64,000 nt of DNA from Mesobacillus jeotgali (GCF_002874535.1 NZ_CP025025.1:2837526-2901525), one strand, 5' to 3'; counted from the first letter of the stretch, positions 1-10,620 are shown. The notes: generated from the letters alone by a model not told the origin. Program-made: numbers and translations.

Positions 1-115
1 CAGACATTTCAACGGCTCCACCTTGGGGTTTTGTCCGAAGTAGAGCCAGGTTCGTACATTTCAGCCGCTCTACCTTGGGGTTTTGCCTGAAGTAGGACCA
101 GGTTCGAATGTTTTC
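1..115. repeat. Tandem repeat array 1, about 52-bp unit, two copies and a partial third
   Basis: Two adjacent units begin near 4 and 56, and a third starts near 108 before degrading, giving a 52-bp period. Each unit carries a CTTGGGG ... TCCGAAG type inverted pair. Across the unit junction GTAGAGC near 39 pairs with GCTCTAC near 67. The array lies beyond the 3' end of reoY and probably continues left of the window. Function unknown; see the two other 52-bp arrays. Confidence 0.7.
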
Positions 116-194
116 TCAACCCCCCGTTCGGTTCTTGTCCAAAAGAAAATTGTTTTGATCCAAATCAGAGACTCATGCCCTAATACCGGGCAAA

Positions 195-222
195 ATAAAA
201 AGCCTGCTATCAAAAGCAAGCT
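195..222 (-). terminator. Intrinsic terminator of reoY
   Basis: On the minus strand an 8-bp stem (AGCTTGCT pairing with AGCAGGCT, one mismatch) is followed by TTTTTATTTT. The stem overlaps the reoY stop codon. Confidence 0.6.
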
Positions 223-775
223 ATAACGAATTGACTGCGCCCAATCTTTTTAATTGTTCTGTGAGATGTTCGAAGGCTTCCTGGTCCTGGCTGTCCAGTG
301 CTTCATCAATCAAGGTAAGCAGTTTGTCTTTTTGGAATTTTTGAATACTCTCCTCAAGAAATCTCTCTGCTACCATCTTGTCACTTTCACTGATTTGGAG
401 CTGGCCTGGAACATAAGGGTTTTCTTCCAGCACCGCCGCAAACTGGTGGGCTTTGTTTGAAGCATGGAAATTCAATTGGATGTAAATTTCTTCTTCCCTG
501 TTCAAACGAATGTCGTGGAAAGACTTTTCAGCATCTGTCGTCATCACGTTTTCTTTAAAGAACCGGAATGGTACTTCATCCACGCAATGGGTCGACATCA
601 CTAATCCCCTTGGACAATATTGTGCATTTTCCACAAAGTGCACTTTTTCCATCAGCTGGTCATGGCTCATCAAGTAGTTAAGGATCCAAACGCATTCCCG
701 CCTTTTAAGCTGGTAATGGTTTAAAAACCAGCGGATAAAATCCTTTTTCTCGTTGACAGATACAGGGGTTGTCAT
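221..775 (-). CDS. reoY: ReoY/YpiB, UPF0302 and IDEAL-domain protein
   Basis: The product is 184 residues and matches YpiB of B. subtilis. The N-terminal two thirds is the UPF0302 fold. A C-terminal IDEAL helix lies at about residues 140-178 (acidic and leucine-rich). The Listeria homologue ReoY acts with ReoM and PrkA to control ClpCP degradation of MurA, and so peptidoglycan synthesis; that role is inferred here by homology. The start at 775 is chosen because AGGAGG sits 9 bases upstream; an in-frame ATG at 796 lies before this ribosome site. It follows ypiA by about 40 bases and is probably cotranscribed with it. Confidence 0.88.
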   Translation of the reverse strand: MTTPVSVNEKKDFIRWFLNHYQLKRRECVWILNYLMSHDQLMEKVHFVENAQYCPRGLVMSTHCVDEVPFRFFKENVMTTDAEKSFHDIRLNREEEIYIQLNFHASNKAHQFAAVLEENPYVPGQLQISESDKMVAERFLEESIQKFQKDKLLTLIDEALDSQDQEAFEHLTEQLKRLGAVNSL

Positions 776-817
776 TTTTGAATCCCTCCTCTGCATAACT
801 CAAATTTTTTGTTAAGG

Positions 818-2092
818 TTACTGATTCTCCGTCATGCGGTCCAACAATTCACGGAATTCTTCATTGCCAGGTTCTTTTTCAACTAACTTACTAAAAATTT
901 CGGCGGCGTCGGCCATTTTTCCTTCTTCAATTAAAAAATATCCGTAGTCTGTCAAAAATTCTTTGTTGTCTTTAAAGAAAGTATATGCGAGTTGGTATTT
1001 GTTTAATGACTGTGAAAAATCTTCAATTTGCTGGTAAGCAACTGCCTCATCCCAAAGAATTTGTGGTTCCTCTTCTTCTTCGTGGATGTCAGCTGCCCGC
1101 ACAAGCTCAAGTACATCTTCATAGCGTTCCTGCTTGAGCAGCAGTTTGTTCAGGACAAGGACTCCTTCCATGAACCCTGGATCAATAGCGATTGCTTCAC
1201 GAAGCAATTTCTCTGCAGCTTCTTCATCAGGAATTTTGAGTGCTAATTTACCACCATAAAAGTATAAATCCTTATTGAACTCATCCTGCTCGATCCCTTG
1301 CTTCACAGCATCGTATGCCTCTTCGACCAATTCTTCTCGCTCATAAGCTTTGGCAAGATAGAGGTAAAGGGAATGGTATTCAGGATCAAGGGCTTTTAGT
1401 TCCTCAAACTTTTCGATTGCTGTTTTATTATAGCCTGCCTGCAAGGCTGTAAAAGCATAACCGAACAATGTATTAATTTCCAGTTTTTGCTCAAGTGCTT
1501 TTTCATAATAATGTAGTGCGTCCTCAAACGATCCGCCTGCGCTTAACGCTTCGGCCATTCGCTGGTTAATGTTCACTCCGCCAATCTCTTCATGGGTCTT
1601 AAGCACCGTTTCGTAATACTGGATGGCTTCAACAAGTTTTCCCTGGGAAGCGTACAGCTCACCAAGAGCAAAATCAATGACTGGCTCATCCGGTAAAAGT
1701 CTTTTCGCTTCAAGCAGCTTCTTTTCACTCACTTCAAACAGACCTTCCATCTGATACAGGTCAGCCAATAGAAGCAGCGCTTGAGGAAAAGAAGGGTCCT
1801 CTTCGTCAACCTTTTCAAGCGAAAGCATTGCCTCTTCCTCTTTGCCCATTTCGATCCGGGTTTCAGCGAGCAAAACATGGAGTTCGCCCTCATCCGGATA
1901 ATTCTTCAATAAACTTTCGATTAATGCCTCCGTTTCTTCCATGAAACCGAAGCGGAAAAACTCCTCAGAAAGCAGGAATTTTTCTTCGTCACTGCCATTT
2001 TCGAGAATTCTTTGATAAGCAGCCATTGCTTTTTCAAGCTGTCCATTTTCGATATAATTTTTTATTTCTTCTACTCCGACCATCTCTATCAT
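818..2092 (-). CDS. ypiA: YpiA, tetratricopeptide-repeat protein
   Basis: This 424-residue soluble protein is made of about ten degenerate tetratricopeptide repeats along its whole length, with the usual Leu/Ala/Tyr pattern (for example around residues 130-165 and 200-235). It has no signal peptide or catalytic motif and is very acidic. It corresponds to YpiA of B. subtilis, which also sits just upstream of ypiB. TPR proteins are interaction scaffolds; the partner is not evident, but the fixed neighbour reoY makes a link to ClpC/MurA control a reasonable guess. The start may be the ATG at 2092 or at 2083; neither has a clearly better ribosome site. Confidence 0.85.
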   Translation of the reverse strand: MIEMVGVEEIKNYIENGQLEKAMAAYQRILENGSDEEKFLLSEEFFRFGFMEETEALIESLLKNYPDEGELHVLLAETRIEMGKEEEAMLSLEKVDEEDPSFPQALLLLADLYQMEGLFEVSEKKLLEAKRLLPDEPVIDFALGELYASQGKLVEAIQYYETVLKTHEEIGGVNINQRMAEALSAGGSFEDALHYYEKALEQKLEINTLFGYAFTALQAGYNKTAIEKFEELKALDPEYHSLYLYLAKAYEREELVEEAYDAVKQGIEQDEFNKDLYFYGGKLALKIPDEEAAEKLLREAIAIDPGFMEGVLVLNKLLLKQERYEDVLELVRAADIHEEEEEPQILWDEAVAYQQIEDFSQSLNKYQLAYTFFKDNKEFLTDYGYFLIEEGKMADAAEIFSKLVEKEPGNEEFRELLDRMTENQ

Positions 2093-2167
2093 CCTATCCT
2101 TACTTTAGGCTAATCTATATTTGCCAGTTTGCATACAGCTGTCTAACCAGCAATGCCTTAAGAGTTT

Positions 2168-3073
2168 TTAGTAGTTGTCTGTAAAAAATCCTGGTGTCTT
2201 AATTATAACATTCTCTCCCTTTCCTGGCCGATAATAAACCTCGGTACCCGCGCGAATGACTTTTCCCTTGTCCACAGTCACCATAAGATGCTTCGATTGA
2301 AAAAACAGCCCGTGCTCATCACGGTATTTTGTTTCCGGGTTTATAGTATAGAGATTATAGCTGAGTTCTCCGCCACTATGCAGATTTGATTTTTCAGGGA
2401 AGATTCCGGTCTTCTTTAAGATTGACCTTGACACTGGGCCTGGATTCGCTAGGTCTTCATACACAGCGGGAACCTTCTCTTTTTTCATCAAATCGCTCCA
2501 GACGTTGAGATGCAGCTGCCTCCCTTTTTTATGCTTACTTTCAGGAAAGATTGGTATGATTGGACAGTTATAAGGAAACAGCGCTTCCTTGATCCATCCC
2601 CATGGCATCGTTTTCAGAGTGTCTATCTTGTCGATCTCCAGAAAAATCGCTGGGACTTTCATCTTCTTACACTTCCGGATAAATCCCGGATTCAGTAACC
2701 GAGGCGGAATGCTGACTCCCAGAACAAAATCGATAGGGCTGTCTAACAAATGACTTTTCGCCTGGTTGAGCTTTTCTTCGAGCTGGCGTTCAAATTGGAT
2801 CTTTACTGTTGTGAATACAACTGTGCTGCCCTTTAGAATGAAATTATTCAGGTAGTATTCTTTTCTCTCTTTAAAAGATTCTTTAATTGGGAGGTTCGTA
2901 TCAAAGAGGACATGGGTTGGGGTCATTATATAGTTATCAGCGTCCATCCTCATGTAGTTATAACGTTCAAATTTGGATGTCGTCGATATGATTCGCTGGC
3001 CCTCCACCAGCATACTTGTATCTGTGAAAGCTTGTCCCTTCAAGAGATGGACATTATCTATAATGTAAGCCAT
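2168..3073 (-). CDS. Amidohydrolase-like protein of unknown function, metal motif not seen
   Basis: I do not recognise this 301-residue protein as a named family. The first 55 residues resemble the small beta domain that opens metal-dependent amidohydrolases, including a stretch near residues 43-55 that parallels the 'D..G.YVMPG' lead-in. The His-x-His metal motif expected next is absent (TPTHVLFD instead). The middle part has alternating hydrophobic strands that could be a TIM barrel, and the C-terminus returns to a beta domain. The start has AAGGAG 8 bases upstream. It lies between the aroA terminator and ypiA, so it may lead the ypiA-reoY unit. A degenerate, possibly non-catalytic hydrolase relative is my best reading. 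Confidence 0.6.
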   Translation of the reverse strand: MAYIIDNVHLLKGQAFTDTSMLVEGQRIISTTSKFERYNYMRMDADNYIMTPTHVLFDTNLPIKESFKERKEYYLNNFILKGSTVVFTTVKIQFERQLEEKLNQAKSHLLDSPIDFVLGVSIPPRLLNPGFIRKCKKMKVPAIFLEIDKIDTLKTMPWGWIKEALFPYNCPIIPIFPESKHKKGRQLHLNVWSDLMKKEKVPAVYEDLANPGPVSRSILKKTGIFPEKSNLHSGGELSYNLYTINPETKYRDEHGLFFQSKHLMVTVDKGKVIRAGTEVYYRPGKGENVIIKTPGFFTDNY

Positions 3074-3162
3074 AAAACCACTCCTTTATCGGTCTTATGA
3101 CAAACTATGCAGAAATTCCGAGAATATAACGACCGCAGCCCTTTTTAAAGCGAAGGCAACCT

Positions 3163-3205
3163 TTTAAAAATACAGAAGGCCATCCATTTATCATGACTGG
3201 CCTTC
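3163..3205 (-). terminator. Intrinsic terminator of the aro operon
   Basis: Minus-strand stem GAAGGCCA / TGGCCTTC followed by a T-rich run, directly after the aroA stop. Confidence 0.8.
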
Positions 3206-3220
3206 AAGACAATTATTTAT

Positions 3221-4513
3221 TTATTTTCGCACCAGTGAATACAAGTCATCAAAAAAACCAGGATAAGAAACGGCGACCGCCTGACTTTGTTCAAGTGTGA
3301 CATCCCTTTTGCAGAGCAGGGCAGCAATGGAAAGCATCATTCCAATCCGGTGGTCCCCATGTGCTGATACAGTCCCGCCATAAAGGCTTTGTTTCCCCTG
3401 TATAATCATGCCATCATCCGTAGCCTCAATGTCTGCTCCAAGTTTCTTGAGTTCATTCACAACAGTATCAATTCGATTTGTTTCCTTAACCTTTAATTCC
3501 CCTGCATCCTTAATGACCGTCTTTCCCTCTGCCTGCGTTGCGAGCAAAGCAATGACCGGGATTTCATCGATTAATCGGGGAATCAGATCACCTTCGACTA
3601 TTGTGCCCCTGAGTTTTGAATGCTTAATTCTTATATCCCCAGCAGGTTCAGCTGATTCACTATCGTATGGCTCGATAATGAAATCTGCTCCCATCGCTCT
3701 AAGCACCTCGATTATTCCCGTTCTTGTCGGGTTTAAACCAACATTCCGCAGTATAATCTCACTCCCGGGAACGATTGCGGCCGCCACCAGGAAAAAGGCC
3801 GCAGACGAAATGTCACCAGGTACATTTATATGTGTACCCTTTAGCATTTGTCCGCCAGTTACCTTCACAGCATCACCATCACGCTCTACTTTGCCGCCAA
3901 ACTGATTGATCATGCGCTCAGTATGATCCCTTGTTTTCACTGGCTCAATTACGATTGTCTCACCTTCTGCCTGCAAGCCGGCAAGGAGGATCGCCGACTT
4001 CACTTGCGCGCTCGCTACTGGCAGTTCATATGTAATTCCATGCAATTTTTGGCCTTCCACCGTCAGCGGAGTGAATTCCCCATTATTCCTCCCCATAATA
4101 CTTGCACCCATTTTGCCGAGAGGAAAAGTCACTCTCGTCATTGGCCTTCTGGCAATCGATTCATCACCTTCAAGGGTTGAGGTGAAAGGCAATCCCGAAA
4201 GGATTCCCATCATCAATCTGATGGTTGTTCCAGAATTCCCAACATACAGCGTATCCTCAGGCTGATTCAACCCGTCCGCACCATTTCCGGTAACCGTTAC
4301 ATCGCTCCCATTCTGGACAATATCAACGCCTAGCTGGCGGAAGCAGGAGATCGTACTTAAACAGTCTTCTCCGGGCAGAAAGTTTTCGATACGGGTGGTT
4401 CCATTTGCAATGGAGCCGAACATGACTGCTCTATGCGAAATTGATTTATCGCCAGGTACTTTAACCTGACCTTCCAAAGTGGTTTTATTTATCAAAAGTG
4501 TTTTTACGGACAT
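3221..4513 (-). CDS. aroA: AroA, 5-enolpyruvylshikimate-3-phosphate synthase
   Basis: The enzyme joins shikimate-3-phosphate and phosphoenolpyruvate to give EPSP, the penultimate step to chorismate. The 430-residue length is normal. Visible signatures are [12 protein letters not shown] near residues 18-29 (shikimate-phosphate binding), [10 protein letters not shown] near 92-101 and RDHTERM near 195. The start has GGAGCAGAAAT before the ATG. It is the last gene of the aroC-aroB-aroH-hisC-tyrA-aroA cluster and is followed by a terminator. It is called aroE in older B. subtilis naming. Confidence 0.97.
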   Translation of the reverse strand: MSVKTLLINKTTLEGQVKVPGDKSISHRAVMFGSIANGTTRIENFLPGEDCLSTISCFRQLGVDIVQNGSDVTVTGNGADGLNQPEDTLYVGNSGTTIRLMMGILSGLPFTSTLEGDESIARRPMTRVTFPLGKMGASIMGRNNGEFTPLTVEGQKLHGITYELPVASAQVKSAILLAGLQAEGETIVIEPVKTRDHTERMINQFGGKVERDGDAVKVTGGQMLKGTHINVPGDISSAAFFLVAAAIVPGSEIILRNVGLNPTRTGIIEVLRAMGADFIIEPYDSESAEPAGDIRIKHSKLRGTIVEGDLIPRLIDEIPVIALLATQAEGKTVIKDAGELKVKETNRIDTVVNELKKLGADIEATDDGMIIQGKQSLYGGTVSAHGDHRIGMMLSIAALLCKRDVTLEQSQAVAVSYPGFFDDLYSLVRK

Positions 4514-4530
4514 ATTTCTGCTCCTTCAGT

Positions 4531-5637
4531 CTACTTTCCAAGAGACATATCATAGTCTGTATTTTTTCCGATGCATTCCTTCGCCCTGGCACGGTCTTCA
4601 GGTGTCTGGAAGCTGATCACCAGGACGCCGTAGATATCTTCACGAGTTTCTATGATTCTTATATTCGTTATACTGATATTTTCAACTGCCAGGTATCCCG
4701 TGATTTCAGATATCACCCCTGGATAGTCGGGAACATCTACGAACAGATCATAAAAACTTGGAATAGCTCCTTTGTCACTTACAGGAAGTCCATCCCTGAA
4801 GTTTTTTGCCGAATCAAAGAAATCATAGATGCTATCTCTATCATTAGTCACCAATAATTCTTTTACCCGTCCCATTTCATCCTGCCAGTCAGTTAACAGA
4901 GAGATAAGGACTTCACGGTTCTGAATAAGAATATCCCTCCACATCCGCGGACTGCTTGAAGCGATCCGTGTGATATCCCTGAACCCTCCAGCCGCCAGGC
5001 GGTTGACAAGAGGATTTCCTGCCTCCGCCCTTGACGCCTGGTGAACAAGGGAAGCAGCTATGATATGCGGAAAATGGCTGACCACCCCTGTTAGATAATC
5101 ATGCTCTTCGGGTGATACAACGAGGAATTTGGCCCTCGTGCCAGAAAGCCATGCTTTTAGCCGGTCTACCGTCTCACTTCTGACCATTGTATCTGTTGTA
5201 AAAAGATAGAATGCATTTTCAAACAGGATTTTCTTCGCTGCAGCTACACCACTTTTATGAGAACCAGCCATTGGATGCCCGCCAATAAAGGCAACTCCTT
5301 TTTCTCTCAAGCAGGATGCCTTCATTGAAATGTACCCCTTCGTACTGCCTGTGTCGGTAACAATGACTTCCTCTTTCAGCTGCAATGAAGCTAAAGATTC
5401 AATTATGCTTCCTGTGGTCAATACCGGAGTCGCTATAATGATCAAATCCGCCTTCGGAGCTTCCATTTCAATACTTCCAGCTGCCCGGTCAATGACACCC
5501 AGCATCATGGCCAGGTCCATTTGATCTTCGTCCGCATCAAAACCGATGAGTTCTGCCCCCGGATGCTGAGCTTTAATACACATCGCCAGAGAGCCGCCAA
5601 TCAAACCAAGACCAATGATCAATACGCGGCCTTCCAT
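4531..5637 (-). CDS. tyrA: TyrA, prephenate dehydrogenase with ACT domain
   Basis: It oxidises and decarboxylates prephenate to 4-hydroxyphenylpyruvate with NAD+, the committed tyrosine step. The Rossmann motif GLGLIGGSLA is near residue 10, and the family motif GGHPMAGSHKSG is near 120. The last 70 or so residues form an ACT domain, typical of Bacillus TyrA and expected to carry feedback control by tyrosine. A GTG at 5646 is in frame, but it abuts the AAGGAT ribosome site, so I prefer the ATG at 5637. It lies between hisC and aroA with short gaps, in one operon. Confidence 0.95.
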   Translation of the reverse strand: MEGRVLIIGLGLIGGSLAMCIKAQHPGAELIGFDADEDQMDLAMMLGVIDRAAGSIEMEAPKADLIIIATPVLTTGSIIESLASLQLKEEVIVTDTGSTKGYISMKASCLREKGVAFIGGHPMAGSHKSGVAAAKKILFENAFYLFTTDTMVRSETVDRLKAWLSGTRAKFLVVSPEEHDYLTGVVSHFPHIIAASLVHQASRAEAGNPLVNRLAAGGFRDITRIASSSPRMWRDILIQNREVLISLLTDWQDEMGRVKELLVTNDRDSIYDFFDSAKNFRDGLPVSDKGAIPSFYDLFVDVPDYPGVISEITGYLAVENISITNIRIIETREDIYGVLVISFQTPEDRARAKECIGKNTDYDMSLGK

Positions 5638-5650
5638 AAGTTCCACATCC

Positions 5651-6754
5651 TTATTTAGATATTACAGTATCCACATTCAAATATTGTTTGATAACATCAA
5701 TTACACCTTGATTTTGTTCCTTTGAGCCAATTGTAATCCTTACACAAGTAGGGAATCCGAGTGCTGTCCCGGAACGGACGATATATCCTCTTTCGAGCAG
5801 GAATTGAAATACCTCCTGACCGTCCCTTTTAAAGTCAATCAAGATGAAATTCCCCTGTGACGGATAATAACTCAATCCAGCGCTATCACAAAATTGGTAA
5901 AATTGCTCTATACCAGCCTGGTTTTCTCTTTTGCATTCTTCAACAAAATCCTGGTCATCAAGTGCCGCAATGGCAGCAGCTTGTGCCAATGAGTTTACAT
6001 TGAACGGCTCCCTGACAGGCTCAAGTGCTGAAATTGTGTCCTCATGAGCAATTCCATACCCAACCCTGAAGCTTGCAAGCCCGTATATTTTCGAAAAAGT
6101 TCTTAGGATAATTAAATTTGAATATTGTCTAAGCAATTTCAAAGAATCATGGTAATCATCCGCGGTCACATATTCGAAGTATGCTTCGTCCAACACGACA
6201 AGCACATGACTTGGCACACGTGCCATAAAAGCTGTCAATTCTTCTTCGGTTATATAAACCCCTGTTGGATTATTTGGAGAGCATAACCAGACAACTGTGG
6301 TGCGATCATCTACCGCGGCAGCCATTCCATTCAAATCATGCGCACCATTTACCAATGGGATTTCTGTTATTTCACAGCCCTCGATAATACCGTTGTGTTT
6401 ATATTGTGGAAATGTCGGGGCAGCCATCACAGTTTTTGTCTCAGGTGTTAGCAGACCCCGGGCAATCATCTGGATAATTTCATCTGATCCGTTGCCAAGA
6501 ATGATTTCCCCTTCTTTTACACCCAGATGGTCGGCCAGATGTGTACGAAGTTCGGTAGCATACCCATCGGGATAAACTGAAAATTTACCAGCATAGCCCA
6601 CAATTTCGTTTTTTACTTTTTCTGAAGATCCAAACGGATTCTCATTTGACGCCAATTTCACAATCTCTGATAAACCATACTGCCTTTTCACTTCACCAAT
6701 GGATTTACCGGGCTGGTACGGTTTTAGCTTTAAAAGTTGCTCTTTCCATCTCAT
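5651..6754 (-). CDS. hisC: HisC, histidinol-phosphate aminotransferase
   Basis: This is a fold-type I PLP aminotransferase of 367 residues. SNENPFG opens the substrate region, and SKIYGLASFRVGYG contains the PLP-binding lysine near residue 222. In Bacillus the enzyme serves both histidine synthesis and the transamination of prephenate-derived keto acids to Phe and Tyr, which explains its place in the aro operon. The ATG at 6754 is chosen because GAGGTG lies 6 bases upstream; the in-frame GTG at 6763 is part of that ribosome site. In B. subtilis trpA would precede it; here aroH does. Confidence 0.95.
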   Translation of the reverse strand: MRWKEQLLKLKPYQPGKSIGEVKRQYGLSEIVKLASNENPFGSSEKVKNEIVGYAGKFSVYPDGYATELRTHLADHLGVKEGEIILGNGSDEIIQMIARGLLTPETKTVMAAPTFPQYKHNGIIEGCEITEIPLVNGAHDLNGMAAAVDDRTTVVWLCSPNNPTGVYITEEELTAFMARVPSHVLVVLDEAYFEYVTADDYHDSLKLLRQYSNLIILRTFSKIYGLASFRVGYGIAHEDTISALEPVREPFNVNSLAQAAAIAALDDQDFVEECKRENQAGIEQFYQFCDSAGLSYYPSQGNFILIDFKRDGQEVFQFLLERGYIVRSGTALGFPTCVRITIGSKEQNQGVIDVIKQYLNVDTVISK

Positions 6755-6858
6755 CTTATCCACCTCGACTATTCTGTTCTTTAACTCATTATCTAATTAA
6801 AGCGATAAAGAAGATGTATTAATCATACACTGTTTGGCGCTCCGGAAAAAGTATAAAT

Positions 6859-7215
6859 TTAAAGATCAGGTCTAAGTTCAGAAGCTCCCTCAAGATAAAT
6901 GTGCTTGATCTCTTCTTGTGTTTTTTCCGTGTTGAAATGGATCATGACTCTGATACACTTTTGCAGCGAGCCGGGGACGGATAATTCTTGCATGCACATA
7001 ACTGGAACATAGGTCCAGCCAGCCAAATTCCTTAAGGCCCTTGCCGGAAAGGCTGCATCAACATCATCAGTTGCTGAAATGAAAATTGAAGCAACTTCAT
7101 CCGGAGCGATATTATTAGAAACGATAGCTTCTTTCAAAAGCCTTTCAGTCGCAGAAATGATTTCCTGCTCATCATTCTCGTTTACTGTAATAGCTCCTCT
7201 TACTCCCCTAATCAT
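6859..7215 (-). CDS. aroH: AroH, monofunctional chorismate mutase
   Basis: It rearranges chorismate to prephenate. At 118 residues it belongs to the AroH-type trimeric pseudo-alpha/beta-barrel class. Active-site positions known from B. subtilis AroH are visible: the N-terminal MIRGVRGA (Arg), CMQE, KCIRVM (Arg) and HIYLEG (Tyr). Its start overlaps the end of aroB by 8 bases, showing tight coupling. A 104-base gap follows before hisC; in B. subtilis the trpEDCFBA genes occupy this spot. Confidence 0.95.
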   Translation of the reverse strand: MIRGVRGAITVNENDEQEIISATERLLKEAIVSNNIAPDEVASIFISATDDVDAAFPARALRNLAGWTYVPVMCMQELSVPGSLQKCIRVMIHFNTEKTQEEIKHIYLEGASELRPDL

Positions 7216-8302
7216 CTTGCTCCCCCTCTTCTACAAACTTCTTCAGGTTCATCATCAATACATTTTCCTCTATTTCAATGAGCGCAGGAACTCCAATCTT
7301 CGCTAGTAAAACGAAACGAATTGTATTGTTTACAGCTTTTTTATCCTGTTTCATTCTCTCTAACAGCTGCACATGAGAAAGGCCGGCTGGGATTGAAGTT
7401 TCGTAGCCGAGATTCTTAAGCCAGATTTTGAATGCTTCTATATTAAAATCAAGCCCAAGCAAATGTTTGCTTAACTGAAGGGCAAATAGCATACCTATGG
7501 CTACTGCCTCTCCATGAGTCACTTTCCCATAACCTGCTTCAGCTTCGATTGCGTGGCCCAGTGTGTGCCCAAAATTCAAGAAAGCACGGATTCCGGTTTC
7601 TTTTTCATCCTCTGCGATAACAGAACCTTTAACTTGAATTCCTCTTGTCAAAAACTCAAGCAATTGTGAGTCATTCATTTTATCCAAAGACTGAATTTCT
7701 TCCCTAAGCCAGCAATAGAAGTTTTCATCGCTTATCAACGAGTGCTTGATTACTTCAGCAAAGCCGGACCGGACTTCATGTACAGGAAGTGTCTGGAGGA
7801 AATCCAGATCATAAATGACGGCTTCAGGTTGATGGAATGCTCCTATCATGTTCTTGCCTAATGGATGGTTGACCGCAACTTTCCCTCCCACCGCACTGTC
7901 ATGGGCAAGAATAGTGGTAGGGACTTGTATGAAGCGAATCCCTCTCATATAAGTAGCGGCAACAAATCCTGTTAAATCTCCTACTGCGCCTCCGCCAAAA
8001 GAGATGATTAGCGATTTCCTGTCAAGTTTATTTTCAAGCGCTGTAGAAAGGCAATCTTCATATACATCGAAAGTTTTCGCTTGTTCTCCTGATGGGACGA
8101 TTCTCAAAGTAATCCCTTCAAGAGCAGTATGTTCATGGAATGAATCAAGGTGATGCTTTGCCACTGTATCATCAGTAATGACCATGATAGATGTGTAACT
8201 GTCTTCAGCATCTTGAATAATACCGCGTAATAGCTGAATAGCACCTTTTCCGATGTGTACTGGATAGGATTTTGTGCTTGTATGGATATTCACTAGCTGC
8301 AT
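7208..8302 (-). CDS. aroB: AroB, 3-dehydroquinate synthase
   Basis: It converts DAHP to 3-dehydroquinate, using NAD+ catalytically and a divalent metal. The 364-residue protein shows the NAD-binding GGGAVGDLTGF, the metal-ligand region GFAEVIKHSLI (Glu, with Lys/His nearby) and NFGHTLGHAIE (His ligands). It starts two bases after aroC ends and overlaps aroH at its 3' end, so the three are one operon. Confidence 0.97.
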   Translation of the reverse strand: MQLVNIHTSTKSYPVHIGKGAIQLLRGIIQDAEDSYTSIMVITDDTVAKHHLDSFHEHTALEGITLRIVPSGEQAKTFDVYEDCLSTALENKLDRKSLIISFGGGAVGDLTGFVAATYMRGIRFIQVPTTILAHDSAVGGKVAVNHPLGKNMIGAFHQPEAVIYDLDFLQTLPVHEVRSGFAEVIKHSLISDENFYCWLREEIQSLDKMNDSQLLEFLTRGIQVKGSVIAEDEKETGIRAFLNFGHTLGHAIEAEAGYGKVTHGEAVAIGMLFALQLSKHLLGLDFNIEAFKIWLKNLGYETSIPAGLSHVQLLERMKQDKKAVNNTIRFVLLAKIGVPALIEIEENVLMMNLKKFVEEGEQDD

Positions 8303-8304
8303 CT

Positions 8305-9477
8305 TTAAAAATCCCTCGCAGTCCTTCTCTGCTCTTCGATTGATGCCTTCAGTGTTTCAAATCGATCCGCATAGAATTGATCTACGATAGCAGAGGCAAG
8401 CTCCCAGGCAACAACGCTTTCAGCAACCACTGCTGCTGCAGGGACAGCACATGCATCAGAGCGTTCAATGCTCGCTGCAAAAGGTTCCTTTGACTCGATA
8501 TCGACACTCATCAATGGCTTATAAAGAGTCGGGATTGGTTTCATTACCCCACGGACAACAATTGGCATGCCCGTTGTCATGCCGCCTTCAAGCCCTCCAA
8601 GCCGGTTTGTTTTCCGGTAGTATCCTCGCCCCTCTTCCCAGGCTATCTCATCATGTACCTGGCTGCCGGGCCTACTGGCAGCTTCGAAACCGATCCCAAT
8701 CTCAACTCCTTTGAAAGCATTGATGCTCATAATGGCACCAGCAAGCTTACCATCAAGCTTGCGGTCATAATGAACATAGCTGCCCACTCCAGCGGGCATT
8801 CCCTCTGCAATCACCTCGACAACACCGCCAATAGAGTCTCCATTTTGCTTAGCGTCATCAATTGCTGCCATCATTTTCGTTCCTGCATCAGGATCGAAGC
8901 ATCTGACTGGAGAAGCTTCTGTTATTTCTTTAAGTTGTTCGAGTGATGTGAAGTCTTGTTTTTCGGCTTTCACCCCGCCGATTTCAACTACATGGGCAAC
9001 CAACTCGATACCCAGCAGCGACAGCAGTTTTTTCGCAGCAGCACCTGCTGCGACTCTGACAGTCGTTTCTCGGGCAGATGAACGTTCAAGAACATTTCTC
9101 ATATCTCGATGTCCATATTTAATCGCGCCGTTTAAGTCTGCGTGACCAGGACGGGGACGGGAAATTATCCTTTTCACTTCATCAGCAGATTGGTCATCGA
9201 GCGGTTCCTGGCCCATAATCCCGGTCCAATGTTTCCAATCATTATTCTCAACAACCAAGGCTATCGGCGAACCCAATGTCTGTCCGTGCCGAATACCTGA
9301 AGTGATCTGCACCTGATCCTTTTCGATTTGCATCCTTCTTCCGCGTCCATAGCCTTTCTGCCGGCGCGCAAGCTCCTTGTTTATATCTTCTGCTACTAGA
9401 GGCATGCCTGCTGGCATCCCCTCTATAATGGTTGTTAGCTGCGGTCCATGTGATTCTCCCGCTGTTAAATATCTCAT
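8305..9477 (-). CDS. aroC: AroC, chorismate synthase
   Basis: It performs the FMNH2-dependent trans elimination of phosphate from EPSP to give chorismate. The 390-residue length is usual. Conserved segments are GESHGPQL at the start, [12 protein letters not shown] near 39-50, [14 protein letters not shown] near 109 and a C-terminal segment rich in conserved Ala/Val. GAAGGGAG precedes the ATG. It is the first gene of the aro operon. The upstream region 9478-9680 has AT-rich promoter-like sequence but no -35/-10 pair I would commit to. It is named aroF in B. subtilis. Confidence 0.97.
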   Translation of the reverse strand: MRYLTAGESHGPQLTTIIEGMPAGMPLVAEDINKELARRQKGYGRGRRMQIEKDQVQITSGIRHGQTLGSPIALVVENNDWKHWTGIMGQEPLDDQSADEVKRIISRPRPGHADLNGAIKYGHRDMRNVLERSSARETTVRVAAGAAAKKLLSLLGIELVAHVVEIGGVKAEKQDFTSLEQLKEITEASPVRCFDPDAGTKMMAAIDDAKQNGDSIGGVVEVIAEGMPAGVGSYVHYDRKLDGKLAGAIMSINAFKGVEIGIGFEAASRPGSQVHDEIAWEEGRGYYRKTNRLGGLEGGMTTGMPIVVRGVMKPIPTLYKPLMSVDIESKEPFAASIERSDACAVPAAAVVAESVVAWELASAIVDQFYADRFETLKASIEEQRRTARDF

Positions 9478-9682
9478 ATACTTTCTCCCTTCAACTCGCT
9501 AAAGGATTTGTTTTACTATATCATACAGTTCAACAGAAATAAATTAAAAATTTCGAAATATGTATTATTCCTTTTCAAGAATGAAGTCATTTTATCATGA
9601 AGCATGTTGACTCGCAAAAAACTATCTTCCGTTACCCCAGCCTTAACACCTCACCTGCAGTAATTAAATCCCATACATTCGG

Positions 9683-9720
9683 AAAAAAAGCAAGAAGGAG
9701 CACGGAATCCCGGCTCCTTC
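9683..9720 (-). terminator. Intrinsic terminator of cheR
   Basis: Minus-strand stem GAAGGAGC / GCTCCTTC with a short GC-rich inner stem, followed by TTGCTTTTTTT, immediately after the cheR stop. It separates cheR from aroC. Confidence 0.85.
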
Positions 9721-9722
9721 AT

Positions 9723-10607
<885 letters not shown>

Positions 10608-10620
10608 TTAAAAGGTTCTG

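Noticed and set aside
6764-6858. Possible TRAP-binding triplets before hisC
   Set aside because: Only a few GAG/TAG triplets at irregular spacing; TRAP sites have about 9-11 at 2-3-base spacing.
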